In this document: positions 45,861 through 56,554 of the stretch, piece after piece
Layout: each line of letters opens with the position of its first letter
How positions within the stretch are numbered: position 1 is the first letter of the stretch
From: Macrostomum hystrix
Taxonomy: Eukaryota > Platyhelminthes > Macrostomidae
DNA length: 64,000 nucleotides
Direction of reading: 5' to 3'
NCBI GenBank assembly: GCA_950097015.1
Contig: CATNEN010000001.1
Span: 12,856,001 to 12,920,000 of the forward strand
Position numbers and translations under genes: made by a program
The notes under the pieces: generated by a model
Databases searched by the model: none
Told to the model about the DNA's origin: nothing
Seen by the model: only the letters and a program-made list of their open reading frames with translations

Positions 45861-46561
45861 TTTCACTTGATTTCAGTTTTAAGCTTTCAACCAGAGAAGA
45901 TGCAAGAATTTAGATGCAAATTCTCGCAATGCGTCTAAATATACTGCGTCTGTAATTTTCACATCAGGGATTCAGCTATAGGAGCTGCAGCTTTTGAATC
46001 CAAGATATATCCGATTCTCTAAAACATGGATCTAAGATTTGCATTTTTTAGCGTTCTGTATTCATACGTACATCAACAATTGGCAAGACGCAGGGTTTTC
46101 CCTGTGCAATGGACAATACAAAAATATTTCTTTACACTTGCTTCATATCTTTTATCTTTAATATTTTTCTTACACATGAAGACATAAATGGTTAATGACT
46201 ACAGTGGTACTGTACAAGCGCCTATTTAAAATACTCTATCCATGTAGCCTCCATCATTTAAGTTCTTGACTTGCATGGTCGCACTCAGCTAACACACGAT
46301 GGCAATTTCATCCAATAAATAGCCGAAAAAAAGCGCTGGATTTCACATAGAATTCTGAATTCTAAATTGGCGCATCATTATCCATTAGCATCTTTGATTA
46401 ACACCTGATTATTATTTTTCTCAATCGTGCATAACCGTTTCAGTAACCAGGATCTTGTGATTAACACTTTGGAATTCTGAACGAGATGTCGTTAGTTCAC
46501 ATCACACCCCCAGGGAAAAACTGTGACCACATTCATTCATTAACTGAGGTTGGAATTTTAG

Positions 46562-46655
46562 ATGGGCATTGCTTCCACCTCTCTAGTCCATGGACTGAAC
46601 AGCAGTACGGGCCCTTTAGATGCACCGCGCAATAGCTGCGGCATTGCAAGCTGGC
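46562..46655 (+). mobile_element. SINE-A 3'-half fragment
   Basis: Shares AGTCCATGGACTGAACAGC, TTTAGATGCACC and GCGCAATAGCTGCGG with SINE-A. It has no head or tail. Confidence 0.65.
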
Positions 46656-46732
46656 CAAAAATTATTAGCTTTATTTCTTGCTCGTTTATATTTCCTTTAC
46701 AGTTTCCTAACATCAAGGTGTATTTACGAATT

Positions 46733-47090
46733 AGGGGATGGGTACAGAGCGGTCTAACGCGTTCGCCTCTCGCACCAAGGCTCGATTCCGCGGCGAGGCC
46801 ACATTCATTTGGGGCGCAGCCGCGGAGAGAAGGCTTCGGGGCTTGTCGTGCAATTTACGCCCTTGAGGGCCAACCTCCAAGGCACATTTAAATGCTTGAA
46901 GATGAGAAAGTCAGGGCAGATGCACACACATGTGTGAGTATGTGCCTGCGTACGGTATCAGAGTGCGTATGTACTCAAGAGTTAGCGAAATGGGTAGAAT
47001 TGCCTCCTCGCTGGCCTCGGGTCTAGTGTCACCAAATGATGTGCCATTGCCCGCAGCCCTCCTGTAAATATTATTATTATTATTATTACT
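46733..47090 (+). mobile_element. SINE-B, full-length copy
   Basis: The tRNA-like head (GTACAGAGCGGTCTAACGCG, CTCGATTCCGCGGCGAGGCC with the B box) is followed by ATTTGGGGCGCAGCCGCGG, GAGGGCCAACCTCCAAGGCA, TGCGTACGGTATCAGAGTGC, GCGAAATGGGTAGAATTGCC, TCTAGTGTCACCAAATGATG and an (ATT)n tail. It is about 355 bp and defines the family. Confidence 0.9.
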
Positions 47091-47324
47091 CTCGCACTTA
47101 AAACTTGGACATGTTCTTATCTCATAGCCAGAAACAATTTAAATTGTTTATTTTGATAATTGTACAGAAGTTAAATAACGCTCATGTGATGCTTGAAAAT
47201 ACAGCCCGTTAATTATACGCACACGTAAGCCATAGGGTCTTAGATCATAATAAAATAACTGTCATATATTATAGATAAATGAAAAAATTAATTAAAGCAG
47301 TTATTGGTTGGCTGGTTATTCGCG

Positions 47325-47699
47325 TCATCGGTGCCTCGTCCAGAATCGTCCAGAACGATTGTACCATCGACTCGAGCCGACCCGAGAACTGTGCCGGCGC
47401 AGCAGCCACCACTTCTCAGCCTGGCCAGGCTCCTCCTATAAAAAATTGAAAAGCAATTTGCGATACATAAAATTATAAAATCACTCGACAGAGAATGAAC
47501 TCACATCAGCATCATTTTCATCATAGTTCGCCTCTTCATTGTTAAGCAGACTGTCAAGAAGGTCACGATACTGCGAGTCCAGATTGGCTTCGTCCACTGA
47601 GGCGTCAGCAATGGAGGCAGCCTTGCTTGCTTGCGGTGCCATCAGAATCACCAGGAGTGCTCCTATGCCAAGGAAAACGGTTTCTGTTTTAAAGAACAT
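47325..47699 (-). CDS. Gene B: secreted precursor with Trp/Arg-rich cationic C-terminal peptide
   Basis: Two exons join in phase 0: 47505-47699 and 47325-47435 (101 aa). Exon 1 encodes a signal peptide (VFLGIGALLVILMAPQASKA) and an acidic segment with about 16 Asp/Glu, ending ENDAD at a GTGAGT donor. Acceptor TTTTTATAG opens exon 2, which encodes EEPGQAEK then WWLLRRHSSRVGSSR, WYNRSGRFWTRHR and a stop. The last 29 residues carry eight Arg, one Lys, two His and four Trp and no acidic residue. Signal, acidic pro-part and cationic aromatic tail is the usual layout of antimicrobial or venom peptide precursors. There are no cysteines. That function is inferred, not shown. Confidence 0.75.
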
Positions 47700-48104
47700 T
47701 GCTCTGAATTGAAGTGAGTTTGCAGAAAAGCTGGAAATTATATGATGCTTTTGATGTGTAGCAGTCGCTTTTGTAACTCATTTAACTCCATTATTTGGGC
47801 TGCTGCAATTTTCCAGGATTTATGCACAGATAAATTGTTGATGCCCAAAACACTCGTCATCGTTCGATTATATTAGAACTCGTACAATAGAGTGGTTTAT
47901 CTGTCGCAGAAAGTGTAGCTAAAGAAAAGTCTTATGCAGAAACAAATTTAAAGATTAAAATAAGGTGCTGCGAGATAGTGCAGTTATTGCCATTGTTCGC
48001 TGCAAAAAGAAATGCAAAGCTAAAAAATACAGGAGTTTTACAAGCGGGCTCATTATGCGAGCTGTTGAACTTTTAATAATTATAGAGTTAAACTCAATCA
48101 TCTT
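47700..48104. other. Spacer between divergent genes B and D
   Basis: Upstream region of B (to the left) and of D (to the right). I looked here for a signal-peptide exon in plus orientation for gene D and found none convincing. Confidence 0.4.
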
Positions 48105-49204
48105 GAGGACCGAGTCATCTTGCGAATGCTGGCAATCTGCGAAACCTTATGCAGGCGCTGAATGCGCCGACTCTGTCGTCACTTCGTCAGAAGCTGCAGC
48201 GACTAAACTTCCAGGACTTAATGCGCAACCTGAAAACAACGAGTCTGGACGGCATTATGAAGAAGCTTGGAACATCAAACCTGGGTCATTTGGCCAGTAT
48301 TCTTCGAGTCAGAAGTGTCCAGGGCCTGATGAGGCACGCAGGAGTTCATGACATCGGTGGTCTCATGAAGGAGCTGAGAGTCAAGGATCTGTCAGGTCTA
48401 CTAAGAAGGTTTGGTGCCAAAAGTTTTCGGGATTTCATGCGCCAGGCTGGCGTTCGAAGTCTTCGAAGCCTCATGAAACAGGCGGGTGTTCGTGACATCC
48501 AAGACCTCGTCAGGCAGCTGAAAGTGAAGAACCTTGCAGGCCTAATGAAGGCATTCAGAAGCAGAAATCTTAGCCACCTGCTTCGTCAGGTGGGCGCTAG
48601 AAGCATCGGAAGCTTAATGAAACAGGCGGGAATAAAGAATATTAAAAGCTTGATGAAACAGCTCAACGTTAAGGATCTGACTGGACTCATGAAGATGTAC
48701 CACAGTCGAAACTTGCGACATTTCCTGTGGCAGAACGGCCTGCGAAGCATCCGTGCCCTCATGGCTCAAGCTGGAATAGGAAAACTGCAAGTGCTTATGA
48801 GACAACTCAAACTAACGAAACTCTCAACTCTGATTCAGCAGGCAGGACTCCGCAGCCTAGGAGATCTGATGAAGCAGATTGGTGTACACGACGTTGTAGG
48901 TCTGATGGAGCAGCTGTCAGTGAGTAATCTTTCGGGTCTGATGCAAGAGCTAGGTGTAGGAAATATCACCGAACTGATGCGACAAGTAGGAGCTGACAGC
49001 ACCAGGACTCTGATGAGACAAGCTGGTATTAGCACGATCGGGGATCTGATTGATCAGCTCAAACTGCCGGGCCTCCGGGCTCTGATGAAGGCACTCGGCA
49101 GTAGCGATCTGCAGCACTTTCTGCATCAGGTCGGACTTCGGACCGTCACTGAGCTGCGCCGTGAGCTGAAAAACGCACAGTTTGATGAGACAGTCACTCC
49201 CTGA
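48105..49204 (+). CDS. Gene D: 12-residue-repeat protein, signal exon not found
   Basis: A 351-codon open frame from ATG 48149 to TGA 49202-49204 encodes 29 consecutive 12-residue units with no gap (examples LMKQAGVRDIQD, LVRQLKVKNLAG, LMKAFRSRNLSH, LLRQVGARSIGS) and a short tail AQFDETVTP. It is paralogous to the C-terminal half of gene C. The homology begins slightly upstream of the ATG (SHLANAGNLRNLMQAL, from about 48110) and a TGA precedes it in frame. Either an unseen upstream exon is spliced near 48108, or the copy is a 5'-truncated duplicate starting at 48149. The frame has stayed open despite considerable divergence from C, which argues for selection on the protein. It is strongly cationic. 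Confidence 0.6.
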
Positions 49205-49780
49205 GCTTGCAGCAATTGGAAGTTCAGCCTAGAATTTCTTAGCAGATATTATAACGATAAGCGATGCATCAGTGAATTTGACAGTACTCATATTTTACTC
49301 CAAACCTTTCCAGTTTTATTCAGTATTTTTTTAAATGCTAAAAGCTGAAATTCTGGTTGCTTGCTGGGTTAAAATTCGAAAGCAGCAACACTTTTGAATC
49401 TTGTCTGACGAAAGTGGAGTCGTCAAGTTTCTTGCGTTCCTTCAATTTTTCTAGGTTTTCAGATTTCTTTTAGCTACTTTTGACTCGTTGTATTGGTTTG
49501 GTTATAGATTTTTTTACATTATTATTGAAATCGAAATCGGACGCCAATTGGGCGCTGATTTTTTGTTTATTTGATGTTGGTAACGAGGCCGAACAATTCG
49601 ATTTAAAAAAAGCGATAGAAGAGCATAGCATGCATATTATTACTCGAAATTTCAGGTGAATAAAATATTTGAAATTTATAAACAAAGACTTTAAAACAAA
49701 AAATTAAGCTAGTGTGTTTTTGCGAGATACGATCAAATATAAGAAAACTAGAACTCAACCTACGAGTATAATCAAGCATT
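49205..49780. other. Gene D 3' flank
   Basis: AT-rich DNA with no supported gene. It probably includes the 3' UTR of gene D. Confidence 0.4.
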
Positions 49781-49784
49781 CTAA

Positions 49785-50605
49785 CTATGGGCCTCAGGGC
49801 AGTGGCTTTTTATCTAGCTTTAAGTATGCTTTCTATGAAGTCCACAAAAATTTCTGTTAATTCCGTGCTTTCCTGTGTCATTAAATACACAATTTTGTCA
49901 TCAGCTGTTAGGCTATCAAAATTTCGAACAGTGCCTGCCACTTTCTCTATGAATTTTTTTCTAATTGGAACATAAACGGACCAATCGCATCTAAAGAGAA
50001 TATGAGTTTCGTTCTCAACCTCGACTCTACATTTTGGACATGTTCTGTTTTAATAGGCGATTTTCGGTCTTACAGTGCGCAATGTCTCCCAGGCCAGTTT
50101 GTGGTTTCCTAGAGGAAATCGGGACATTGTGCGCCTTTGTTCTGGGTTAGAGATTATTGTTAGGTACTTTTCTCGGGAGAAATCTTTCTTAAACGTGTAA
50201 TAGAAGTAGCTGGGCTTGGCTGATTTTCCCATCCTCTGAGTCCAGTGCCTTCGGAACTCTGACTCAAAGTTCTCCCTGTGCGTTTTGATGGACTTTGTTT
50301 TTCTAGTCTGTTGACAATTCCGCATTACTTCGCTATTGATCGCCGTATTCTCTATCTGCCATCAATTTCACGATGATGGAGTCTGGTCGGCTCCGAATCC
50401 GAACTGAGGACCAGTATTGAAGGCTTCTTTTTTGAATATTCCGATAAATAATAGTGGTAGTCTTCCTAATTCGGACCGAGCACCATTGCAGATCATACGA
50501 GTACATACAGGTTCATTTATGGAAAGGTGGTGCACGGCTTGCAAGTGCAACTGCCTTAGCACCACAATCACATTGAGTAGCCAGCACATTAGGAGCTTGT
50601 GCTGA
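49785..50605 (-). mobile_element. 3' fragment of an L2/CR1-like non-LTR retrotransposon
   Basis: Minus-strand frames encode NGARSELGRLPLLFIGIFKK near 50500-50440, then RENFESEFRRHWTQRMGKS, TMSRFPLGNHKLAWETLRTV and, after a stop, a CPKCRVEVENETHILFRCDW Cys/His block. This order is the usual C-terminal region of L2/CR1-like LINE polyproteins. It is interrupted by stops and is a dead fragment. Confidence 0.75.
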
Positions 50606-51090
50606 ATGAACTAATTAATGAATGAAATATATATACAGGCTCGGCTGTACACTTTGCTCAATAAATAATTATATTATCTATTTGAAAATCTTCAAGCTTG
50701 CAGCCTCTGAATGTCTCCAAATCCGTCATTTTTTCAGTCGCCCAAATGAGAAACAAAAAAGCACGGATTTTAAAGAAACTTCCAACAAAAGCATTCTACG
50801 CGAAGGGCTTCTTCTTCTACCAGTGATAAATTGGCCTCTGCTGGTTAGGCTGTCTGTGCTTAATTAGCCCCTAAACTCTAAGACAGGTAGAAATATGAGA
50901 GCGTTTATACAGAGCTCTCCACGTACCCGAAACTCTCAAACTATTTAGAATTGCAAGGCGAATCCCGGTTGTGGGGATTGGGCATTCCACGCGATAAGCA
51001 AATCCTGGATTTGTTGGACTTAATAAAGGCTGTAGGTATTGACGCTGTGGCAGTCGATTCGTGCTGTGACCCGACAATATCCATCACTCC

Positions 51091-53949
51091 ATGGGTATTC
51101 AAACGGCAGCCTCTCTGGTCCTGCTGCTCTCTGTGGCTGCTGCTTCTCAGGCTGCCTCAATCGCCAGCGACGAGTCTCTTGTTTTTAGAGACGCTCTGGA
51201 CACTGCTGAGCACCTCGACGAAATATATTCCGATGCTGATCCGGATGTAAGTTCCATCTACGGTACCCTCGTGTACTACTAACCTGATAGAAGTTATTTT
51301 CAACACCCACTTAGTTGTTACTTGTAGTAGTTACTCGCAGTTATTGATTATGAGCATCATAGCTGTCAGTGCTAGGACCACTGAGCTACTACTAGCTGTC
51401 AGTGCTCGGACCACTGAGCTACTACTAGCTGTCAGTGCTAGGACCACTGAGCTACTACTAGCTGTCAGTGCTAGGACCACTGAGCTACTACTAGCTGTCA
51501 GTGCTCGGACCACTGAGCTACTACTAGCTGTCAGTGCTAGGACCACTGAGCTACTACTAGCTGTCAGTGCTCGGACCACTGAGCTACTACTAGCTGACAG
51601 TGCTAGGACCACTGAGCTACTACTAGCTGACAGTGCTCGGACCACTGAGCTACTACTAGCTGACAGTGCTAGGACCACTGAGCTACTACTAGCTGTCAGT
51701 GCTCGGACCACTGAGCTACTACTAGCTGACAGTGCTCGGACCACTGAGCTACTACTAGCTGACAGTGCTCGGACCACTGAGCTACTACTAGCTGTCAGTG
51801 CTCGGACCACTGAGCTACTACTAGCTGTCAGTGCTCGGACCACTGAGCTACTACTAGCTGACAGTGCTAGGACCACTGAGCTACTACTAGCTGACAGTGC
51901 TCGGACCACTGAGCTACTACTAGCTGACAGTGCTAGGACCACTGAGCTACTACTAGCTGACAGTGCTAGGACCACTGAGCTACTACTAGCTGTCAGTGCT
52001 CGAACCACTAATAATAGAATTATTCGCCTCAATCACTCCAGGAGTTTGTCGAGCTACAGAAACACCGGCGTCGGCGATGGTCCCGCGGCGTCACTCGATT
52101 CGTTCGGCATGTGACCAGGCCCGTTCAAAATGTAGTTCGGCATGCGATGAAGCCGGTCAACAAAGTCGTCGGGCACGTCATGAAGCCGGTCAACAGAGTG
52201 ATGGGCCACGTCATGAAGCCGCTAAGCCCATTTTTGCAACCGCTTGATAGAGTTATGCGACCATTCAACAAGCTGCTGGGTCCAATAAATCGGCTGCTGG
52301 ACAGAACTTTGCAACAGCTGACTGGAAGCAAGGCATTCAGCGACCTTCTGAAAGTCGGTGGCACCGCCCTCATGTTCGTCAATCCAGCCTTTGCAGCTGT
52401 CAAGTTCTCCACATTCAGCACGGCGCTGGCCAAGCTCCCGGTGCTTGGGAAAGTAATCGGCCTCAAAGGCGCCATCGCCGCCAAGCTCAACACGCTACCG
52501 ATGGTGCAGAAGCTTGCGGCGATGAAAACTGCCGTAGTTAGTAAACTCAAAGCATTGCCCGCTGTGAAGAAAGTCACTTCCATTCACAACAGGATAAAGA
52601 GCATCGTTGACAGAAACCCGATTCTCAAAGACCTTGTGGAGCGGAACGGAGAGGGCATTCTCAACAGGATTCCTGGGCTTCGCGAACTCAGACAGGTAGA
52701 GTCCAGGATTCGGAGGACAATCGACTCGATTCCTCTTGTGAAGGACATCAAGGAAGTCGACGGCATGCTAAAAAGAGTGGTTGATAATATCCCCATTGTG
52801 AGGGAAGTCAATAGGCTTAGTGATGCACTCTCCAAGTCCTTGGAGCCACTGAAGAGTTTGGACGTGCTGAAGCGAGTTCCTGGACTGGGTCATCTTGCGA
52901 ATGCTGGCAATCTGCGGAGGCTGATGCAAGCCATGAATTCCCCGACTCTCAAATCCCTGCGGCAGCAGCTGCAGCGGCTCAACCTCCAGGACTTAATGCG
53001 CAACCTGAAGACGACCAGTCTGGACGGCGTGATGAGAAAGCTGAAAACATCGAACCTGCGACAGCTGGCCAGCTTGCTCCGGGTGAGGGATCTTGGAGTC
53101 CTGATGAGGCAAGCTGGAATTCATGGAATCAATGGTCTCATGAGGGAGCTGAAAGTCAAGGATCTGTCAGGCCTCATGAGAAGGTTTGGAACCAACAGTA
53201 TTGGGTATATCATGCGGCAGGCAGGTGTGAGGAATCTGCAAACCCTGATGAGCCAGACAGGTATAAAAAGCCTTCGAGGTCTGATGAGTCAGCTCAACTT
53301 ACGAGACGTTTCTGGACTGATGAGAGCCTTCCAAAGCCGGAACTTGCAGCACCTACTTAGGCAGGTTGGCGCGCGGAGCATCCGCAGCCTGATGAATGAA
53401 GTCGGAATTCGAGGAGTGTCTGACCTCATGAGGCAGCTGAAGGTCAGGAGCGTGGCCGCTCTAATGAGACAAGCTGGGTTCAGCAGTCTGCAGAGTTTGA
53501 TGAGAGGCTTGCAAATTGAGAAGCTTTCTGAACTGATGACTCAAACTGGAGCCCGAAGTCTTGGTCACCTCATGAAACAGACGGGTCTGCGAAGCGTGCG
53601 AGCTCTGATGCGCCAGGTTGGAGTTCGGGACATAGGCGGCCTGATGGAGCAGCTGGATGTGACCAGCCTGTCGGGCCTGATGAAGCAGTTCGGCAGCCGC
53701 AGTCTTGCACACCTGATGAGACAAGTCAGGGTCAGCAGTGTGAGCAGTCTGATGAGACAAGCAGGGATCAATAGCATAGGTGAGCTCATTGATCAGCTGC
53801 AACTACAGAGCCTTCCAGCTCTGATGAAAGCGTTCGGCAGTCGAGATCTTCAACACTTTCTGCGTCAGGTCGGGTTGAGCAACGCGTCTGAGCTGCGGGA
53901 TCAACTAGAGCCGCACCAGTTCGATGAGGCGCTTCTACTGGGTCAGTGA
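51091..53949 (+). CDS. Gene C: secreted cationic protein built from three kinds of tandem repeat
   Basis: Two exons: 51091-51246 and, with the preferred acceptor ACTCCAG at 52041, 52042-53949 (687 aa; a second in-frame acceptor at 52059 would remove six residues). Exon 1 gives the signal peptide MGIQTAASLVLLLSVAAASQ, then an acidic segment ending YSDADPD at a GTAAGT donor. Exon 2 starts EFVELQKHRRRRWSR. Residues 67-150 are rough 11-residue repeats (RPVQNVVRHAM, KPVNKVVGHVM, KPVNRVMGHVM). A hydrophobic stretch around 157-183 (ALMFVNPAFAAVKF) follows. Residues 184-325 are about seven 20-residue repeats starting Leu/Ile-Pro (LPVLGK, LPMVQK, LPAVKK, IPGLRE, IPLVKD, IPIVRE). Residues 346-681 are 28 gap-free 12-residue units of the form LMRQ-G-V--L--. 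It lacks long acidic runs after exon 1. Function is unknown; secretion and membrane or polymer interaction are plausible. Confidence 0.78.
51358..52008. repeat. 33-bp minisatellite in the gene C intron, about 20 copies
   Basis: The unit AGCTGTCAGTGCTAGGACCA + CTGAGCTACTACT repeats with two common variants (CTGTCAG/CTGACAG and GCTAGG/GCTCGG). It fills most of the intron between the signal-peptide exon and the repeat-protein exon. Because 33 is a multiple of 3 it is open in long frames on both strands. The exon 1 frame stops at 51280-51282 before the array, so it is not read as coding. Confidence 0.95.
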
Positions 53950-53974
53950 CTGAAAACAGTTTCCGTGACTTTGC

Positions 53975-55037
53975 GATGAGATGATAGAGATGCGAATGGA
54001 ATGATTATTGTACACAACTCAATGAGATGATAGAGATGCGAATGGAATGATTATTATACACAGCTCAATGAGATGATAGAGATGCGAATGGAATGATTAT
54101 TGTACACAACTCAATGAGATGATAGAGATGCGAATGGAATGATTATTGTACACAGCTCAATGAGATGATAGAGATGCGAATGGAATGATTATTGTACACA
54201 ACTCAATGAGATGATAGAGATGCGAATGGAATGATTATTATACACAACTCAATGAGATGATAGAGATGCGAATGGAATGATTATTGTACACAACTCAATG
54301 AGATGATAGAGATGCGATTGGAATGATTATTGTACACAACTCAATGAGATGATAGAGATGCGATTGGAATGATTATTGTACACAACTCAATGAGATGATA
54401 GAGATGCGATTGGAATGATTATTGTACACAACTCAATGAGATGATAGAGATGCGATTGGAATGATTATTGTACACAACTCAATGAGATGATAGAGATGCG
54501 AATGGAATGATTATTGTACACAACTCAATGAGATGATAGAGATGCGATTGGAATGATTATTGTACACAACTCAATGAGATGATAGAGATGCGATTGGAAT
54601 GATTATTGTACACAACTCAATGAGATGATAGAGATGCGAATGGAATGATTATTGTACACAACTCAATGAGATGATAGAGATGCGATTGGAATGATTATTG
54701 TACACAACTCAATGAGATGATAGAGATGCGAATGGAATGATTATTGTACACAACTCAATGAGATGATAGAGATGCGATTGGAATGATTATTGTACACAAC
54801 TCAATGAGATGATAGAGATGCGATTGGAATGATTATTGTACACAACTCAATGAGATGATAGAGATGCGATTGGAATGATTATTGTACACAACTCAATGAG
54901 ATGATAGAGATGCGAATGGAATGATTATTGTACACAACTCAATGAGATGATAGAGATGCGAATGGAATGATTATTGTACACAACTCAATGAGATGATAGA
55001 GATGCGATTGGAATGATTATTGTACACAACTCAATGC
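53975..55037. repeat. 46-bp minisatellite directly after gene C, 23 copies
   Basis: The unit ATGAGATGATAGAGATGCGA + ATGGAATGATTATTGTACACAACTCA repeats about 23 times, starting 25 bp after the stop codon of gene C. Variants GCGAATGG and GCGATTGG alternate in blocks. It must lie in the 3' UTR or immediately downstream; I see no polyadenylation signal before it. Confidence 0.95.
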
Positions 55038-56274
55038 GCACAAGCGCACAATCAGTTTGTCCTTACACAAAGAACCGGATTCTCTTTCAGTACGTTTTTA
55101 CTTTACCAATTAATTGATTGTTTGAATATTCATTTCAATAGCAAACTCTAATAATCCAGTTTTTTCAACGTTAAAAATGTTTGTATTAGAAGCACATTTT
55201 TGTTATCGATGCCTTAAAATAAAAAGAAATATGTAATAAGAAGTTCTAACAATTAAATTCTAATCCTAATCTGTATATTATCCTATCGAAGAGAAGTCGA
55301 TAGTGCAGTCACGCATTGGCTAGTTCTCAGTCGAATGTAATTGGTCCTTGAATATTCTTTCAGGGTCAAAGCTCTGAGCATGTACGAGTATGAGCAAAAG
55401 CATATTGTAGGGTATAGCAAACTGATCAATATTACGAGTCCGTCGCTAAGTACGAGGCTCGTACATTTTCTGACGATCAAAGAAACAGCGCTATTTTGAG
55501 CTAGTCCTGAGCAACTTTGTGTTTGATATAATCTCGCAAGCAAATACTCGTATAAACATCAAAGGGCACATCTGTGACATCAGCTGATTGTGCTTCAATC
55601 AACCAAAATGAATTTATTCTACAAAAGCTTTGTGAATAGCCATATAAGATCGATTAAAAGAAATTAATGCAAATTGTCAAGCATATTCTGATGGTCGTCA
55701 GATACTACTTCATAGTACTAAACCGTGTGTCAGAATGTGCAGCACTTTAATTGCCATATGCCCTTTTTCCGAGTTAGTTGGTGATATTTTTTACCAAAAA
55801 GAACTGATTGGCTTATTAACCGACCGACCAATGACAAGTCTTCTCTCACTCTCTTGTCACACGCACACACACTCTTACACACCCTCTGCGCACGTTGTAC
55901 TTCTCTCCCTCCAGGACCGGAGCCTGTCCAGTCAGTTCGGCAGGATTAAACGGCGCACAGACCACAGCGACACGGCCGCGCAACGAACAAATAGGACCAA
56001 CGCGCAGCCGCTGGTCCGCCGACTGACAAAAATAGCTGCACGCGAACTTTCCCCTGCAGTACTACACATCAACACACACCCAGGCTAGATTCTCGACAAC
56101 CCGCCAGACATTTAATAGGCCCGACTGAATTCTGATTGGTTGTTTTGTAGAAAGTTTCGTTTATTTCGTCTAAATCTTCCAAGATCTGATTTTCAAATCT
56201 GCGCAGGTTGCCTTGAACCATGCCATGAAGCACTGGTCAGTTGCTACAACTCGACTTCACTTTAAGCTTCAACG
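55038..56274. other. Region upstream of the poly-Gln gene
   Basis: AT-rich to 55900. A GC-richer stretch at 55914-56090 is preceded by a good acceptor (CTCTCTCCCTCCAG) and could be a 5' UTR exon, but its frame has no recognisable domain. Otherwise nothing. Confidence 0.35.
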
Positions 56275-56519
56275 ATGCTGAGCATTGTGTCCACCGCACC
56301 AGCTTCTGGCGGCACTGCGGCGCGAGTCAGCACCAGGACGACAAAGTCGGCAACACCGTCCAGCTCCGCCGTGTCTTCAAGCCACTCACTGCCATCCTCC
56401 ATCAACAGCAGCGTGTGCATCGCTGCCTCCGAGGACTCAGTTCGACTGTGGGTTAGCGAGCTGCGATGGTATGTCGAGTCGGACTGCTCGAATGTGCTGC
56501 ACAACAAGGCTATACCGAC

Positions 56520-56554
<35 letters not shown>

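Noticed and set aside
51344-52114. 256-codon frame of Leu/Ala/Ser/Arg/Thr repeats (and a 233-codon frame on the other strand)
   Set aside because: It is the 33-bp minisatellite read through because 33 is divisible by 3. The exon 1 frame of gene C stops before it and donor/acceptor signals remove it as an intron.
52111-53949. Gene C starting at the GTG at 52111
   Set aside because: GTG starts are not expected in an animal nuclear gene. The frame is open upstream to the acceptor and joins in phase to a signal-peptide exon.
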